Source of the DNA: Ryuthela nishihirai
Taxonomy: Eukaryota; Arthropoda; Arachnida; Araneae; Heptathelidae
Direction: 5' to 3'
NCBI GenBank assembly: GCA_038380435.1
Contig: JAWZYU010000028.1
Location: forward strand, 28,814,201 to 28,878,200
DNA: 64,000 bases
The notes beneath the pieces were generated by a model. That model worked only from the letters and a program-made list of their open reading frames with translations. It made no database searches and was not told the origin of the DNA. Below, piece by piece: positions 32,760 through 45,661 of this stretch. Numbering within the stretch: the first letter of the stretch is position 1; every line of letters begins with the position of its first letter. Both the position numbers and the translations under genes were made by a program.

Positions 32760-33540
32760 AAAAATTCTTTTTGTGTTTGTTATGTATTGATGAAATATTA
32801 CGATATGCACTCTCGAATCTCTCTAAAAGTATAGGTATGCCCTCTAGCGGTGGAAAAAGTTGAAAATTCTAAAATTTCAAACTAATATTCAAACGATGTA
32901 TTTATGCTAGAAATTTGAAATTTTGGTGGTGGAATGAGAAGGTCGCGAAATTTCCACCATCAACAATGAGTTTGCGCTTTAGACCCAGGGAAAACGCACT
33001 TTTTTTTTTGTTCTGGGAGATAATTGTTTTTAAAAATAAATGAAAAATTCCTTTTCGGGTTAGATAGGAATTGATAAAACATGATTCGTCTTTCGTAATC
33101 TTTGAAAACTATAATTGCGCCCTCTAACGGCGGAAAGTTTTGAAAATTCCAAATGAATATTACAAACGATGTATTTATGATGGAAATTTTAAATTATGGT
33201 AGTGGAATGCGAAAGTCACGGAATTTTCATTTCCAACATTGAGTTAGCGCCTTATACCCGGGGGGGGGGGGGGAGGAAACACTTTTCTTTTGTTTTAGCA
33301 GATAATTGTAAAAAGAAAAATTTTTTTTTTTAGGTTAGATAGGAATTGATAAAATATGATTCGCACTTTCGGAATCTTTCGAATACAATAATTGCGCCCT
33401 CTAAAGGTGAAAGTTTTTTAAAACCTCAAACAAATATTATAACGAGGTATTAATGACAGAAATTTGAAATTTTGGTGGTGGAATGTCGTGAAGTTTTCAT
33501 TGAAAACAATGAAAGTGATAATTAGAAAACTCTATTTTAG
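32760..33540. repeat. Tandem repeat, unit about 275 bp, three copies
   Basis: The landmark AAACGATGTATTTATG occurs at 32891 and 33164 and in altered form at 33440. Units share GCCCTCTAACGGCGGAAAGT, TTTGGTGGTGGAATG, and a run of T or G after the GCGCTTTAGACCC landmark. Sequence divergence between units indicates an old array. Confidence 0.85.
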
Positions 33541-33667
33541 TTGGGTTGGTACTAATGAAATATAATTTGCATTTTTCAAATATTAGTTAAGTTTTAATAT
33601 ATATATGCATCTTTACATATCATTAAATATGGAAACGGCAGAGCTGTTAACGAGTTTTACAAATAAT

Positions 33668-33827
33668 AATGATCTAAGGGAACTGGGTTCGAGCCCCTGG
33701 TAAAGCATGGATGTATGTGTCGTTTTTCTGCTGAGGTCCTACCATCTTCACAGACCTTCTACTATGGCATATAAACTGACCGGCTCCTGTCAGACCTCTG
33801 TGGCAAGCAGCTGCTTGAGGGGGTAAA
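33668..33827 (+). mobile_element. SINE2, 5'-truncated
   Basis: Starts within the head (box B GGGTTCGAGCCCC present, box A lost) and continues to the tail GCTTGAGGGGGTAAAA. Confidence 0.88.
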
Positions 33828-34340
33828 AAAAATTTTCAGTGGTAGCTTTTCAAGAGATATTCCACTGACAGCAATAATCTATCCACTTTTCTGAAAGACG
33901 TGTGAGAAATGAAACTTTTTAAAATTAAGAATTAAAAGACAAATACTTTTATGTTCTATAATTATTAATAAAATACTATTTGCATTTTTCCCATCATCCG
34001 CTAGCTCAAATTAAAACTTTTAAGGAGTGAAAGAGTAGGTAAAAGAAAAACTTCATTCTCTTTGAAAACGAGATTCTTCTTTTACTAGGACTCCCTCACT
34101 AATAAAGAAAATGGAGATTAAAATGGAATATTCAAGATTTGAATGAACCTCTGTAACAACCACAAGATGTTAATTTAAAGAATGTAAATAAAATTATACG
34201 AAGCAGTTGTCTTTCTTTCTCATTGCTGGGCAATGCTGTTAAGAACTTTAGTCTCCCTTTGTAGAAAGAAGGAACACTTAATATTTTTTTCTCACGTAGA
34301 TTTGCGTTTTTCAATTACTTCGTTGATGTTATCATTAAGT
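33828..34340. other. AT-rich unique DNA
   Basis: A CTCTTTGAAAACGAGAT phrase near 34059 recurs from the hairpin at the start of the window. Nothing else recognised. Confidence 0.4.
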
Positions 34341-34344
34341 GTGT

Positions 34345-34678
34345 GAACAGAAAATATTACTCTTTGCTTGTAGTCATTATTTATTTCTATTCCAAGCTGC
34401 TCAATGTTTTTTTCTTGTACGAAGTCAATGAACTTGTGCTCCGGACTACAAACAATGCTCACATCTAGCTGAAGTTCAAGCTACGTACATTCCAACTCCA
34501 ACATGCCTTCGTTAATTGATGCAAATATATCAATGATACAAGTTTTCAGGTCATCAACAGTTCGCACCTTGGACGCGCACACTTTATCTTTAATACATCC
34601 CCAGGAAAAAAAATCAAGTGCTTGTATTCGGAATATGCTCGAAATCATTGCCGTCCTGTTTCGATCAAGACTTTCCAC
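34345..34678 (-). pseudogene. IS630-Tc1-mariner transposase C-terminal remnant
   Basis: Minus-strand peptide ALDFFSWGCIKDKVCAS followed by VRTVDDLKTCIIDIFASI and a degraded LQLDV segment matches the end of mariner-like DDE transposases, where LxPxDFFLWGxxKxxV and a DLKxxI segment follow the last catalytic acid. The N-terminal two thirds are absent. A stop lies after LELECT. Confidence 0.7.
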
Positions 34679-35450
34679 GAATTTCTTCTTCTATGATTGT
34701 TGGATATATTTCTTGTTCTATATTTGTTGAACTGTATGCAAAAATTTATTTTTAAGTGAAATCTGATTTGGTTTTAAAAACCCAAACTACGTAGGCAGCT
34801 TTCTCCCTTTGATTCGCCATTTTAAAGTCTCATCTGCTTACACATTTTTTCATCGTTTCAGAACTCAATAGACTACATCGCCACCTATAGATTCATGATT
34901 TGCTTCGACTATAAAATGCAGCATATCACATGTATCTGTAATATAGTTTATTTCAATGTGTCTAAGGACTTTTGGCGCAACCTGCAATTATGTGAATTAG
35001 ATATTAATAATTATAAAATTTATGCGCGTTCAATTTTACTTCACTATTTTGTCATATAGTAAAACTGTTTAACGTGACTACTTCTAATTCCTTAAAAAGA
35101 AACGGGTATCAGAAAACCAGAACACTCCTCACCCTCCTAGCGGCAACACAAGGTCAATTTACTGCACAAATCGGAGACGGGAATCCGCATGGGGGACACA
35201 CAAAATGGTGTTATTAAAATGTCTTCCACCTTTTTTGCGAATTCTTTACAAAAACAGTTTGAAAATAAGTGTTAATTTTTAGAGTAGCTGTGAGAAACAA
35301 AATTGTTTACATTTTAGCATGAAACTCTTTCCTGAATTACGTACTACGTAAAAGATATATTTTTTGGAGGAAAAAATAGAAAACTCAGATTTAAGGACGC
35401 AAAAGAAACTTTGCCAAACAGAACTCTTATACTCGTACAAGATATTTCCC
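34679..35450. other. AT-rich unique DNA
   Basis: No recognised gene or repeat. Confidence 0.4.
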
Positions 35451-35632
35451 GGCCCGATCTAGAAAGAATAGAGGAGGAGGGGGGGGGGGGGGCAAAAAGA
35501 GGGATTTCCACTGTAGTGTAGCAATTTCCCTTTGGTTTTAGTGTTTAAAAAAATTATACGCCTGAAATATGCACAAGTTTCATAGCTTTTACCCTCCACC
35601 CCCCTCAGATCTGGCCCCTGGATGCATCATAT
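35451..35632. mobile_element. Small MITE with GGCCxGATCT-type ends
   Basis: Left CGGCCCGATCTAGAA and right (inward) GGGGCCAGATCTGAG are imperfect inverted repeats with an internal G-run. Same type as 30803-31066. Confidence 0.5.
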
Positions 35633-35932
35633 GTAGTTTGACAACAGCATTTAATTACCTCTCCTGAACAGCAAAATCATGTTCGATGTTCGAAAGATTA
35701 AACAAAATTAGGAAAATAACACGACTAATGTCGATAGTGCTTAATTAGGAAGTCGGGATTCAAGGTTTTTGACTTGGGCCATTTAAATGGCGATGCTATT
35801 TAGGATATTACAAATCATTTAACTTTTTGATATTTTGGGGGGGAGTCGTAGTCAAGTTCTATATTTAATCTTCCCAAAACACTGCAAAACAAATTTCAAT
35901 CCGAATAAGCAATATTTTTCATTCTGCCCATG
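35633..35932. other. AT-rich unique DNA
   Basis: Nothing recognised. Confidence 0.4.
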
Positions 35933-35947
35933 AATACCTAGGGTTCG

Positions 35948-36318
35948 GTTGTTTTACCTCTGAGCACCACTTTTTTTGCAAAGTTGGGTTAAATGGCCAG
36001 GTCATAAGGACCCCGAAGTCTCAGAGAAGGTTGGGAGAGGGGAATCACTGCAACAGCTGTTGGAGATAGATGGGAGCCTCCCGTGAAGACCATCCAACGT
36101 TTTCTTTAACGTGAGCAGGGTATAGCTCTCTCACTGACAGTGCCACAGCTTAGTGTCCCATCCGATGGATGGCGGCCTTTACCAAGTCCATCGGTGTCCC
36201 CTACCGACCAAGGGCAGCTTTGCGGAGATAAATCTCAATGCTCGTACAGCTGGGACTCGAACCTGGGAACTGGAGATTACGAGCCTGGCGCAATACCAAC
36301 TGAGCCACCCCCGCTTCA
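35948..36318 (-). mobile_element. SINE1 with 15-bp TSD
   Basis: Complete but diverged copy, head GGCTCAGTTGGTATTGCGCC and box B GGTTCGAGTCC on the minus strand. AATACCTAGGGTTCG flanks it at 35933-35947 and 36319-36333. Confidence 0.92.
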
Positions 36319-36333
36319 AATACCTAGGGTTCG

Positions 36334-37069
36334 TAAAACATCATATTCAAGAACAATACGAATATACACTGAGATGCCAGTTAGTTACACAACCCCTCGG
36401 ACATAAATGGTTCATTCCAGCATGCAATACATCACGTGATGTATTACATGTTGAATATTTCTAAATTGTGCAACACATCAAGCATCTTGCAAGTTCCATG
36501 CCCTTACGAATTTGGGCTGTTCTGAAGGCCAAAGGAGGCGCAACACGCTAAGTAGGTGCACGTAATAAATTGCGATCTCAGTGTATATGTGTTCCTTTTA
36601 TACTAGTGATGTCAACCAAATATGTCCATCACTAGAACGCAAAGAAATTCTGTCGAAAAAGTCTTTAAAATTTTGAGATTATTTGAAAATTACTTGGAAT
36701 GTAAAATTTCTCCTACAAAATATTGACTATGACCTAACTTAAATCCTAACTTCTGTGCGGGGGGGGGGGGGGGGGGGCAAGGAATTTTCTCTTAATCACC
36801 GAAAAAAGGCAAACACTATATCGCTATCTTTTTTTTTTTCAAGTACATAACCTGTTTCCATTTTCTTCAATATTAAAAACTGCATTTTTCAAATTATTTT
36901 TACATTTTAAATTTGCAAACAAATTTGAAATTACAGGAAAGTGAATTGCTACAAAGCACCGAATTTGGTCCAGTTCTAATGGTTCGGAAAGCAGTCATTC
37001 ATGCTTATTTTTGAATTTCAACCTTCACCACATATCCACACACAACCACCGTTTTCTTGCTCAATCTAG
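36334..37069. other. AT-rich unique DNA with a long G-run
   Basis: A run of about 19 G lies at 36760-36778, a possible G-quadruplex or assembly-sensitive site. No gene recognised. Confidence 0.45.
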
Positions 37070-37793
37070 TAGAGGTGAGCCTCAGAGGCGGGTGGCCAAT
37101 TTTAGTTTTAAAGAAGCATTTTTTTACCTTCTTTTCATCTGAACCGAACAGCGTAAAATTCTTGTTCTTAAACAGATAAATATGTTATTTTTAGTAATTA
37201 GGACTTTAATATCAATAGCCACTATAAAAATGTTGACAACCATTGATGACCTAAAAACTGAAGAATGTTAAAAACATGACTCGACCCAATAAAGGTAAAA
37301 AAAAACGACCAAAAAAGATATTTTTCTTTGCCACCCAAAAATATAAAAAATTTCGGAGATTAAATCACTTAATCGTATTTATTTCAAATGTAGACAAGGT
37401 GCAAATTTTCTTCAATTGGCGAAAGAAACATTTTTGTGGCGTATTTTCTTTTGAAATCAATATGAACTACGTACTTTTTTTCGCTAGAGAGCCTTTTTTC
37501 AATAAGAAAGCAATAGACGGTCCACTTCTCTGTACTGGGGGTAAACTCGTGGGCCTGAACATTAAATTATATAAATTGTAGAAAAAACAAAATATGAAAT
37601 AAGAGCATAACTTTTTTTACAGCTTATTTAAATACCAATTATTTAACTAAAAGGGTTGCCTAGTTTCTCTTTAAGAATGAATTAAAATGCCATTTCTCAA
37701 TTACACAAAAATATTACATCTTACATTCATTCGGCAGGAGGGGCAAAACTGCTTCGCAAGACAGATCCGGTCCATTGACTGAAGGCTGCACAT
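37070..37793. mobile_element. Probable hAT-type element, non-autonomous
   Basis: The right end read inward (CAGGGATGTGCAGCCTTCAG, with GGACCGGATCTG inside) resembles hAT termini; a weaker counterpart TAGAGGTGAGCCTCAGAGG starts at about 37070. A plus-strand frame at 37276-37581 (101 codons, very basic start, then CTGGKLVGLNIKLY) has no recognised domain and could be a transposase relic. No clean 8-bp duplication found. Confidence 0.45.
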
Positions 37794-37949
37794 CCCTGGT
37801 CTAAGGGATCTTATTGTTTAATATTGTTTGAAATTTTGTTTTTAAGGCACATTTTATATACCATGTGTCACTCTGAACATCATAAGTTTACATTCATAAA
37901 CAATTCGAAAGATATAATAGGAAAACTACCTCTTTCTTCGAAGGAAGAA

Positions 37950-38460
37950 TAGTTCTGTTTTATCTCTGAGCAACACTCTTTGGGTAAAATGGACTAAATG
38001 GTCAGGTCACAAAAACCCTAAAATGTCTGTGGAAAAGGGTCTTCCTGGATGGCTGTTAGGAGACAGATGGTAGCTTCCCATCTAGGTCTTACAACGGGTG
38101 CTTTAAATGTGCACAGTATATGGCTTTCCAGCACATGAGCAAAGAATGATACGAGTAACCCTAGAGCTGAAACGCGCCGAGAGTTGGATAGGGGAACCTA
38201 ATGTGTAACTGTTAGGAGGCAAAGGAAGCCTCCGCTAAGACCAGCTAATGTTTTTTAAAGTACACAGACTATGCCTCTCTTATAGACAGGGTAAGGTCCC
38301 TTCCAACGGACGGAACCTTTTCTAAGCCCAGCGGTGTCCGCTTTCTTGCCAAGTCAGAGCTGGAATTATCGGGGGAGAAAAAAACTCTACACAAGCACAG
38401 TGGTGACTGGAATCTGGGAAACATCAGCCTGGCGCGCTTTAGACTAAGTGAATCCCAGTC
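37950..38460 (-). mobile_element. Old SINE1 copies, rearranged
   Basis: Two overlapping sets of SINE1 landmarks (AGACAGATGGTAGC near 38060, then GTTAGGAGGCAAAGGAAGCC near 38210, and the head side to 38450) indicate two old copies or one with an internal duplication. Strongly diverged. Confidence 0.65.
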
Positions 38461-39042
38461 TACTCAGCTTTTCGAAAAATTCCGAACTATACAAATTGTG
38501 ACTTCCAGTTTCCAAGAAAGGATTCCATTCCCAATCATCGTGCATTGATTGCATAAATCACGTCAGCAAGAATCATACTGAATTGATAAATTGCCAGATA
38601 GGTAAAAGAAACATTTTAAAGTGCGCCAAATAAGCTTAATATGGAGCTTCGAGGAGGATTAGATATAGTCTTTGTATTTTATCAATTCTTTTTCACACAA
38701 ATAAGTAAATTTACACTAGAAACTAAAAAAAGAAAATATTACTGCATAACCTCCAAACTTGAGTTTGACTTGTTTTTGAATTTATATTCTGATCAGAGAA
38801 TTCAAAGTAACAATAAATTCGAATGACACATCATCAAGTCCATTTTTCAGAAGTGAAAGTGTGAATATGTCTTTAATTAAGCCCACTTTAAATTAGGAAA
38901 ATCTTATGTGTAAAACCATTGTTAATCAGTTTAACAAACTGCCCATCACTGCAGTATTCATATCAAAGTTTCTAGGTTAGAAATTTGAAACCTACAAAAA
39001 GAATCAATTTCTCATAGAAAATTGTTTTTAAGTAATAAACAT
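38461..39042. other. AT-rich unique DNA
   Basis: Nothing recognised. Confidence 0.4.
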
Positions 39043-39123
39043 ATCCAAGAGTTTAATTCCTCTCTGATCAAGAGAGGAATTAAACTCTTGGATTTTTTCC
39101 ATTAAAATTTTTAATGGAAAAAT
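39043..39123. repeat. Two adjacent perfect hairpins
   Basis: The first has perfect 23-base arms (39043-39065 and 39071-39093, starting ATCCAAGAGTTTAATTCC) and a 5-base loop GATCA. The second (about 39093-39123) has arms of about 14 bases around TTCCATTAAAA. Confidence 0.95.
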
Positions 39124-39183
39124 GGCAGCAAGTTTTAAAAGAAATCTTGACCCAAGTCCAGGCGGACTCGAACTGGATCAGCA
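39066..39183 (-). mobile_element. Short tRNA-headed retroposon with inverted target copy
   Basis: AGTTTAATTCCT occurs just left of the unit (39050) and just right of it (39184) as a probable target duplication, and a third time inverted inside (39076-39087). A box-B-like GTTCGAGTCC on the minus strand lies at about 39166-39175. The family is not SINE1 or SINE2. Confidence 0.5.
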
Positions 39184-39289
39184 GTTTAATTCCTTTCTTG
39201 TTCTATTAACTTTACACCTCATATTTATGCATGCTTTTCTTACTTGTATATCTTTTATCGATTCCTCAAATTTCCGCTAATTTTATGGT

Positions 39290-39450
39290 TACTGTGAACT
39301 GCACTTAACGAACGCTCCCTAAAATATCCGATGGGCTTCGGAAGGTCACCGTTCATCACATGAGACATTAAAGCGTGGCACCGTCTAGCATGTTAAGCAT
39401 GAAGACTGCCTCGAATGGTCCTAACAGCTCTCTATGCGGGGATCTCCAAA
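39290..39450 (+). mobile_element. SINE1 fragment, decayed
   Basis: GATGGGCTTCGGAAGGTCAC and CATGAGACATTAAAGCGTGG match the SINE1 core in plus orientation; the rest is eroded. Confidence 0.65.
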
Positions 39451-39599
39451 CTATGCCTCTCGAGTCAGATGTTGCCAGCTGAGATTGGTAATACGGCTCT
39501 CGAAGTAAACGATGAACTAGAAAGGAATATTCAAACTTCTAACAAATGTATTATTTGATTTGCCCGCGTAAAAACAGGCATACAGTTCTCATTTCTGTC

Positions 39600-39906
39600 T
39601 GGGTTGGGTAGTTTTAATGGTACTCTTTTGCACACAATGGCCTAAATGGCAAGGTCACAAGGACCCCCGAGAGCTCAGAGAAGGTGGACCCACTAGACAG
39701 CTGTTAGCCTCCCATCAAGACCATTCAGCGTGTTCTTTAACGTGCACACAGTATCGCTCCCCTGCACAAGGGGCAAGGCTCAATGTCCAATCCGTTGACC
39801 TTTCCACGCCCATCTGTGTCCTCTACTGTCCGAGGGCTGAGCAGAGAATTTTGCGGAAAAAAACGAACCTGGGAACTGCTGATTACGAACCTGGTACAAT
39901 ACCAAC
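39600..39906 (-). mobile_element. SINE1, with deletions
   Basis: Tail GGGTTGGGTAGTTTTAATGG, body and part of the head (AACCTGGGAACTGCTGATTA) are present; box B is partly deleted. Confidence 0.82.
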
Positions 39907-40154
39907 CCATATTTCTATCTGAAATGTATGTGATCTTGCTTTATTTTGAAAATTTTCTATTGCTTATTTATTCGAGTAAATAATTTGAAATTATCCAATT
40001 TAAACTTTTGATTTTCCCAGCAAATTTTAATGCCACATGTAACCCTTTCATGAAAGTGTTATATTCTCTTGATACATCAACTATATATAATATAGTTAAT
40101 AACTAAAACAAGGCAATGTATCAAACGGCACTGATTTAAAATATCCTACTAACG

Positions 40155-40262
40155 CTCTCCAGTGGGGCCCCTTCCCGCAATCTTCTGATGCTTTGGGGTC
40201 CTTGTGGCTTTTAGCCCATTGTAAACAAAAAAGTTCCCCTCAAAAGTAAAATAACCAAACCT
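40155..40262 (+). mobile_element. SINE1 tail fragment
   Basis: CTCCAGTGGGGCCCCTTCCC through TTTAGCCCATTG to AAAATAACCAAACC. Head and body are missing. Confidence 0.75.
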
Positions 40263-40927
40263 AAATTATTTTATGCAAATCAACTTTGCTTTGTGTGTAA
40301 TATGCAAAGTACATGTATATTGAAATCGGTATTCTAAGTACAACTTTTAAGTTAGGAGAAAATATTTTCTTCAGCTGGGTGTGAGGCGCCTCATTTTATA
40401 TGCTGTTGAGGGATTGTTTGCATCAAAATAATCAAATTTTCAAAACTATCGCAAAAGATATAACTTCTCTAAACATCTGTGATACAGACTTTGGAAAGCT
40501 TAAGACTGGATAGTCCAAGGAAGAAATAGCTAGGTGTTTATCGAAAGTCTGGATGATAGAATGACAGTTTCAAGTAACAAGGATATTTTAAATTACCAAA
40601 AGACAACCTGAAGAGCAACAAAGGGTCATGTGCAAATGAAAATAGATATCTTCGATTACCAGTCCGAAGACAAAAACAATACTAAATTAACTGTGGTCCA
40701 ACTTTAATGCAGTCACTGCTACACTGACATCCTCCAACATCAGCACATAACATCATGAAAGTGACCTTTATGTTGGACCACCAATAAAGCGGGTTCACAA
40801 CAGAAGGATGAATCTTAATTGGCATAAGCAGTATGTGACCTTACTCGGAAAGAATGAAATCTTTACAATTCACAGACCACAAAAATGACAAACAATTTAA
40901 CAAATCTTATAAAATTATCAACATTTT
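40263..40927. other. AT-rich unique DNA, start of the CpG-poor domain
   Basis: No gene recognised. From about here CpG dinucleotides become sparse toward higher coordinates. Confidence 0.45.
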
Positions 40928-40996
40928 ACTAGGTAATCGACTTTTGAGCGTACCCAAAAAAATTTTACAGCATACCCCAGTTTGAGAACCCCTACT
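40928..40996. mobile_element. hAT MITE end fragment
   Basis: CGACTTTTGAGCGTACCC and TTTGAGAACCCCTA match one end of the 57198-57426 element. Confidence 0.75.
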
Positions 40997-43900
40997 ATAG
41001 AGCATACTTGGAATATTCTATAGTGGTTCCTGGTTACTTTTTTCCAAATCTCAATTTATAAATTTGACATTCATATGAATAGGCACTTGCATTTCTCATC
41101 TTTGAGTGTCAAGGGATATATCTGTCCTACTTTCAAACTGGCAATAACGTTAAAAATAAAAATACATCCAACATGGCGTCTACTCTGAAATTAGACATTT
41201 TATCTTTCCTGAAAATTCTAATGCTACAAACGTGCATCCATTTTATTTCTTTAGTACTATGCTCTACTTTTAAGAAATAATATATCCTCAGGGACTGTAG
41301 AATTGCCAAACAGCAACACGAGCTCCTTTTCGAATCACTAGCAACAATGTCAGTACTTATAGTTTATAAGCAAACTGCTCATTTCTTTTATTTCCAAACA
41401 GTCTTAATGCATTGCACAATATCATCATAGTTTACATCTCCTATGATAAATCTCACAGGTGACCTGCGTTCCATAGATTAAGAATCACTGCTCTATGATA
41501 GGCTTCTATCAGTATCTCTCACCAACACCCTTCAAGAGCTTACATATGCTCTGGTAGAGTAGCAATTAGTACAGCTGGCCTTCTGAAAAATCTCATGCTT
41601 TTCCAAAACCACAGCAACTTTAAGCTGCCCAATAAAAGTTCTAAGAAAACTGGGCAATAGTGGTTAAAAAAAAATTATAATGATTAGAAAATGAACTGAT
41701 TTTGCAAAAGTTAGTTGTGGAAATGTGTTATCAGAATTCAGTCAATTTTTATAATATTAGGCACTGTTAAAAAAAATATTACAAAACTTGACTTACTTTC
41801 ACAACAAATGTTCTTGTTTATTAAAGTTATTAATTAGAAATTATCACCTCACTTTACTGTAAATCAAACAGTAACTTACAGTTCACTTTCAGGTAAGAAT
41901 AATTTATTGCCTTACCTTAGATATAACTTTAGCAAATAAGGTGTGTTGAAGCATATGTAACTCATAATTTTTCTGAGACTTTAATACCATTGCTTTGAGC
42001 ACAACAAATTAATTGCTAATAAACACGTTATTTGATACTTTAGACACAAAAATGTTATTACTGTAAGTATATTTTCCTTTCATTTGAACATGTTTGCATA
42101 TTTAGAATATCCTGAATATTTCCTACAAGATACCCTATATGAAATATTTTTAGGTGGAAATGAACGTATTTGGTCTATAAATTTGAAAATACAAGAAAAA
42201 TAGTGGTGTATTTCACATTAACTATAATTAGTAATGGATTAGGAAAGGCAGGGTCTGCTTGTTATTAAGACTAGGTTAAGATATATACAAATTCAGATTG
42301 AAAGCAATCTGAATATTCCTGTATTTAAATTCTATTATTTCATTAAATATTAAATACATATAAATTTATATTTGATTGAAGTAAGCACTGGCATTGCCAT
42401 GAAAAAGGGAGCACCCTTGATATGCCTGTTGTTGGAACTCCATTTCCTTAACCATTTTGGGCAAAACAATGCTACTATAGTATTGGACATTTATAGTCAT
42501 TTTTCAGAGTTAAATTATTTTAAATATGGTTTAATGACTTAAGCCTTGACTTGTTTAATACCATGAGAACAAAATCTGAACTGTGCCAGATGTAAATAGG
42601 AATAGGGGAGAGGGGCCATAATAATAAATAGGAATAGGGGAGAGAGGGCTGACAAGGCTTTGGTACCCTTCATCTGATCCTGGTTATAATTTAAGTTTAA
42701 TAATATGTATTTCTTTTCATTGCACAACATTATTTTCTTTCTATTAATGTGTACAACTTGATCATTTCAACTAAGTCTCTGTAAATTTGGCAATTGAAAT
42801 ATCAAAATGAATAGCACAAATAGAAATTCGACTGATTTGCAAATCTGGTTTAGGGATTAATTTGGAAGAACTCAAACAGTGTATTTTATACATGAATGCA
42901 AATCTAGTGTCTTCTCAGAATATATTTATTGAAATTAAGATGGCAAGACTGCTTTGCACTGCACTTTGAGTTGAATTTATAATCAGTGATTGAAGTAGTA
43001 AGTTTAAAAGCAGCAATATATGTGAAACACATCTTTAAAATTTCATTCCCTTTTCCCCATTTTTATTAAGACACACATCAACAGCAATATTTAAATTATG
43101 CATTCATTTCAGTTAATTAATCCAGAGATTAATCCCACACAGATTGAAATTATCCAGAAATTAATTTAGGGAAATTTTTTTTAAAAAGAGCGACTTTTGG
43201 AAAAATTTTACTTAAAAATTTACTGCAAAATTTTACTTTGTAGGCTCGAAACCACCCCTTTCTCAGTTCATTACATTTCTAATACACTGACATATATTTA
43301 AATACTTTAAGATGCAATTCCACGAGTAGTAGTTTCAAAACAACTGGATGACTACCAGTGACATCGGCATCAATTTCTCAGCAAGGGGTCAGCAAGAATC
43401 TTCCAAAGAGTGAAATGTTTTTTATTAGAAATGGTAAATCCTCGTTTTCTTAACATTCAAAAAATCACATTTCCAGAGGAGCAAGTGCCATGCCTCTCTG
43501 GAATATTCCTTTAGATAATATTCAATTGCAACTTTTTTGTTGGATATTAAGAAAATATAAATCTATTATTATGATTAAAGAAATTGTAGATGTGTACAAA
43601 CCATAATTTTAACAAATATCTATGATATTACACATGTAATTATGTAATGGTGCACTTTTAAAACATGTGGCAGTTAAATCATTGTAGTACAAAGTATTTA
43701 ACCTGAAGTTATCTTCTAGCATGTAATACTTTTAAGAACTATGTTCACTTTCATTTTCTCTATTACAGTGAAAACAATATTTAGTATTTTTTGAGATACA
43801 TTATTTTCAAGAAGTTTGAAAATGTATTTCTGCCACCTGCTTATATAAATTGTGGCAATATTTTAAATTAATGACATACTTCTACTTTTGAAAATGGTAA

Positions 43901-45655
43901 ATAATTACAAAATAACTGTATCCCTGGTTTTATCTGGAATTGTTGTCTCGACAAAATAAAATATTCAATTACTTGTTTTTGTCACTTTTGTTATAGTTAT
44001 GATTCAGAAATATTGACTTTAATAAAAATACATTTATCCCATATGTAAAATATGTTTATTCATACTTTTTAAGTCATTTTTGTTTGCAAACTTTCTTATT
44101 GACAGCATACCTTTAAATCATTGTGCATATCTTTGTGCTTTACCTAAAATGAGCCTAAAGCATCCCCTTTACACTCTGCTCTTTTTTCTTGTTTCTGTTT
44201 AATATTCAGTAAATATATAGCAGTTAAACATAAAAAAATTTCACTAATAATCATCCAAAAAAACTTAAAAGCTACATAACTGAAAAAATATTTTTTTCTT
44301 TTACTAAAATTGTATATGTAAGAATGTTTAATAAATTATCAGTAGTGGTCTCTTTAACAGCCATCACAAGGGAATGAATGAACTCTGAAGGAGTTTCACA
44401 AGGGATGAAACTTTGAGGAAAGCATTTCAATTTGCTGCTCTTTAGTAAATTTTACATAACAGATAATTTACAGATTAAAATATTTTTGCCACTTAAGTCT
44501 TTCATAAAAAAAATGTAGTCTTAATCCTTCCAGGTCCATGTCCATTTACATGTTGACAGAATTCGAAATGAGAGGCTAAAGATGGCTACATCAGTTTTTC
44601 AAAACTTCTCAAAACTTCCAATTTTTTTAAAAATAGAAATTGCAGTTTGAAAATTTTCTTATATATCTTATAAAAATAGGTAATTCAAACTTTAAAAATA
44701 ATACCTTTTCCATTTGATGAATACTTTATTAAGTGCAAAAATTATTGTAGTGAAAAAATAGCTTGACCTCTGGATGTAAATTAGTTTTTCTGACTGAACC
44801 CTGAAAGGGTTAAAACCACACAATTTCTTAAAACTTTGCTGATGTCCCAACTTGTTGTATAAACATTATAATTAAATGATCATTGCAATATCATAAAAGC
44901 ATTGCAATAAAAGAAATAATTATACAGAATGTCTCACAAAATGGTATTTGAGCACTTTACCACAAATATCAGCTGATTAGTTGCTTGCTGTTTCTTGCCT
45001 GAAAAGCATTTGGCACAATATAAATCCCTTTACAGTCTAATACAAATCATTATATCACTCTTCATTACATGCCCTACTTAATATATATCATCTGTATTCT
45101 GTTATTTTCAACTGTACTTCAGGAAAAAAGCACATGCATACAGCTTTGGAAAGGAAATTAACATTTCAGTTAATAGATATAAAACTTTACTAAAAGCTTA
45201 CAACATTAAATAGACTGCTTCTATAGAATTTTCACCTTTTCAAAGAAGTAATTATAAATACACTTGATATTTATCTGTAAATTATAATCAGGGCACAACT
45301 ATAAAAAATCTTTAATAATTCAACACAACTGCCTGTTCAACAAAAATATAAGAGCCTGATATTTAAAGTTCAGTCACACCATCCATTACATGGCAAATTG
45401 CACATAACAAACCACTTCTAAAATTAGGAACATAGAGATTCTTTTAGACTTAATGACAAAAGTAAAGTGTTTCAATGTCAAAAGTATATATTTAATGCCA
45501 ATAATCATTATTGTAATTTTTAACACTTTTTTTTATTTACTGTATTCTATGGTGTAGTTTACTCAAGTAAAAATTAGCAGCTATGTAAAAAGACTTCTAA
45601 AGTCATGAGCATAATCAGGTTGTGGTATGCACCCTTACATTGTCCCTACATACCA
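40997..45655. other. Long AT-rich, CpG-poor unique DNA
   Basis: No recognised coding exon. At 41441-41500 an exact direct repeat CTATGATA brackets 44 bases ending in GAATCACTGCT, which looks like a minimal hAT remnant. Two 25-bp copies of a phrase with AATAGGGGAGAG lie near 42598-42650. Confidence 0.4.
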
Positions 45656-45661
45656 CCATAG

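Noticed and set aside
41890..42000. Minus-strand open block ending at AAG|GTAAGG (peptide with NYELHMLQHTLFAKVISK)
   Set aside because: The donor is good but no pyrimidine-rich acceptor borders it and the region is otherwise non-coding; treated as chance.
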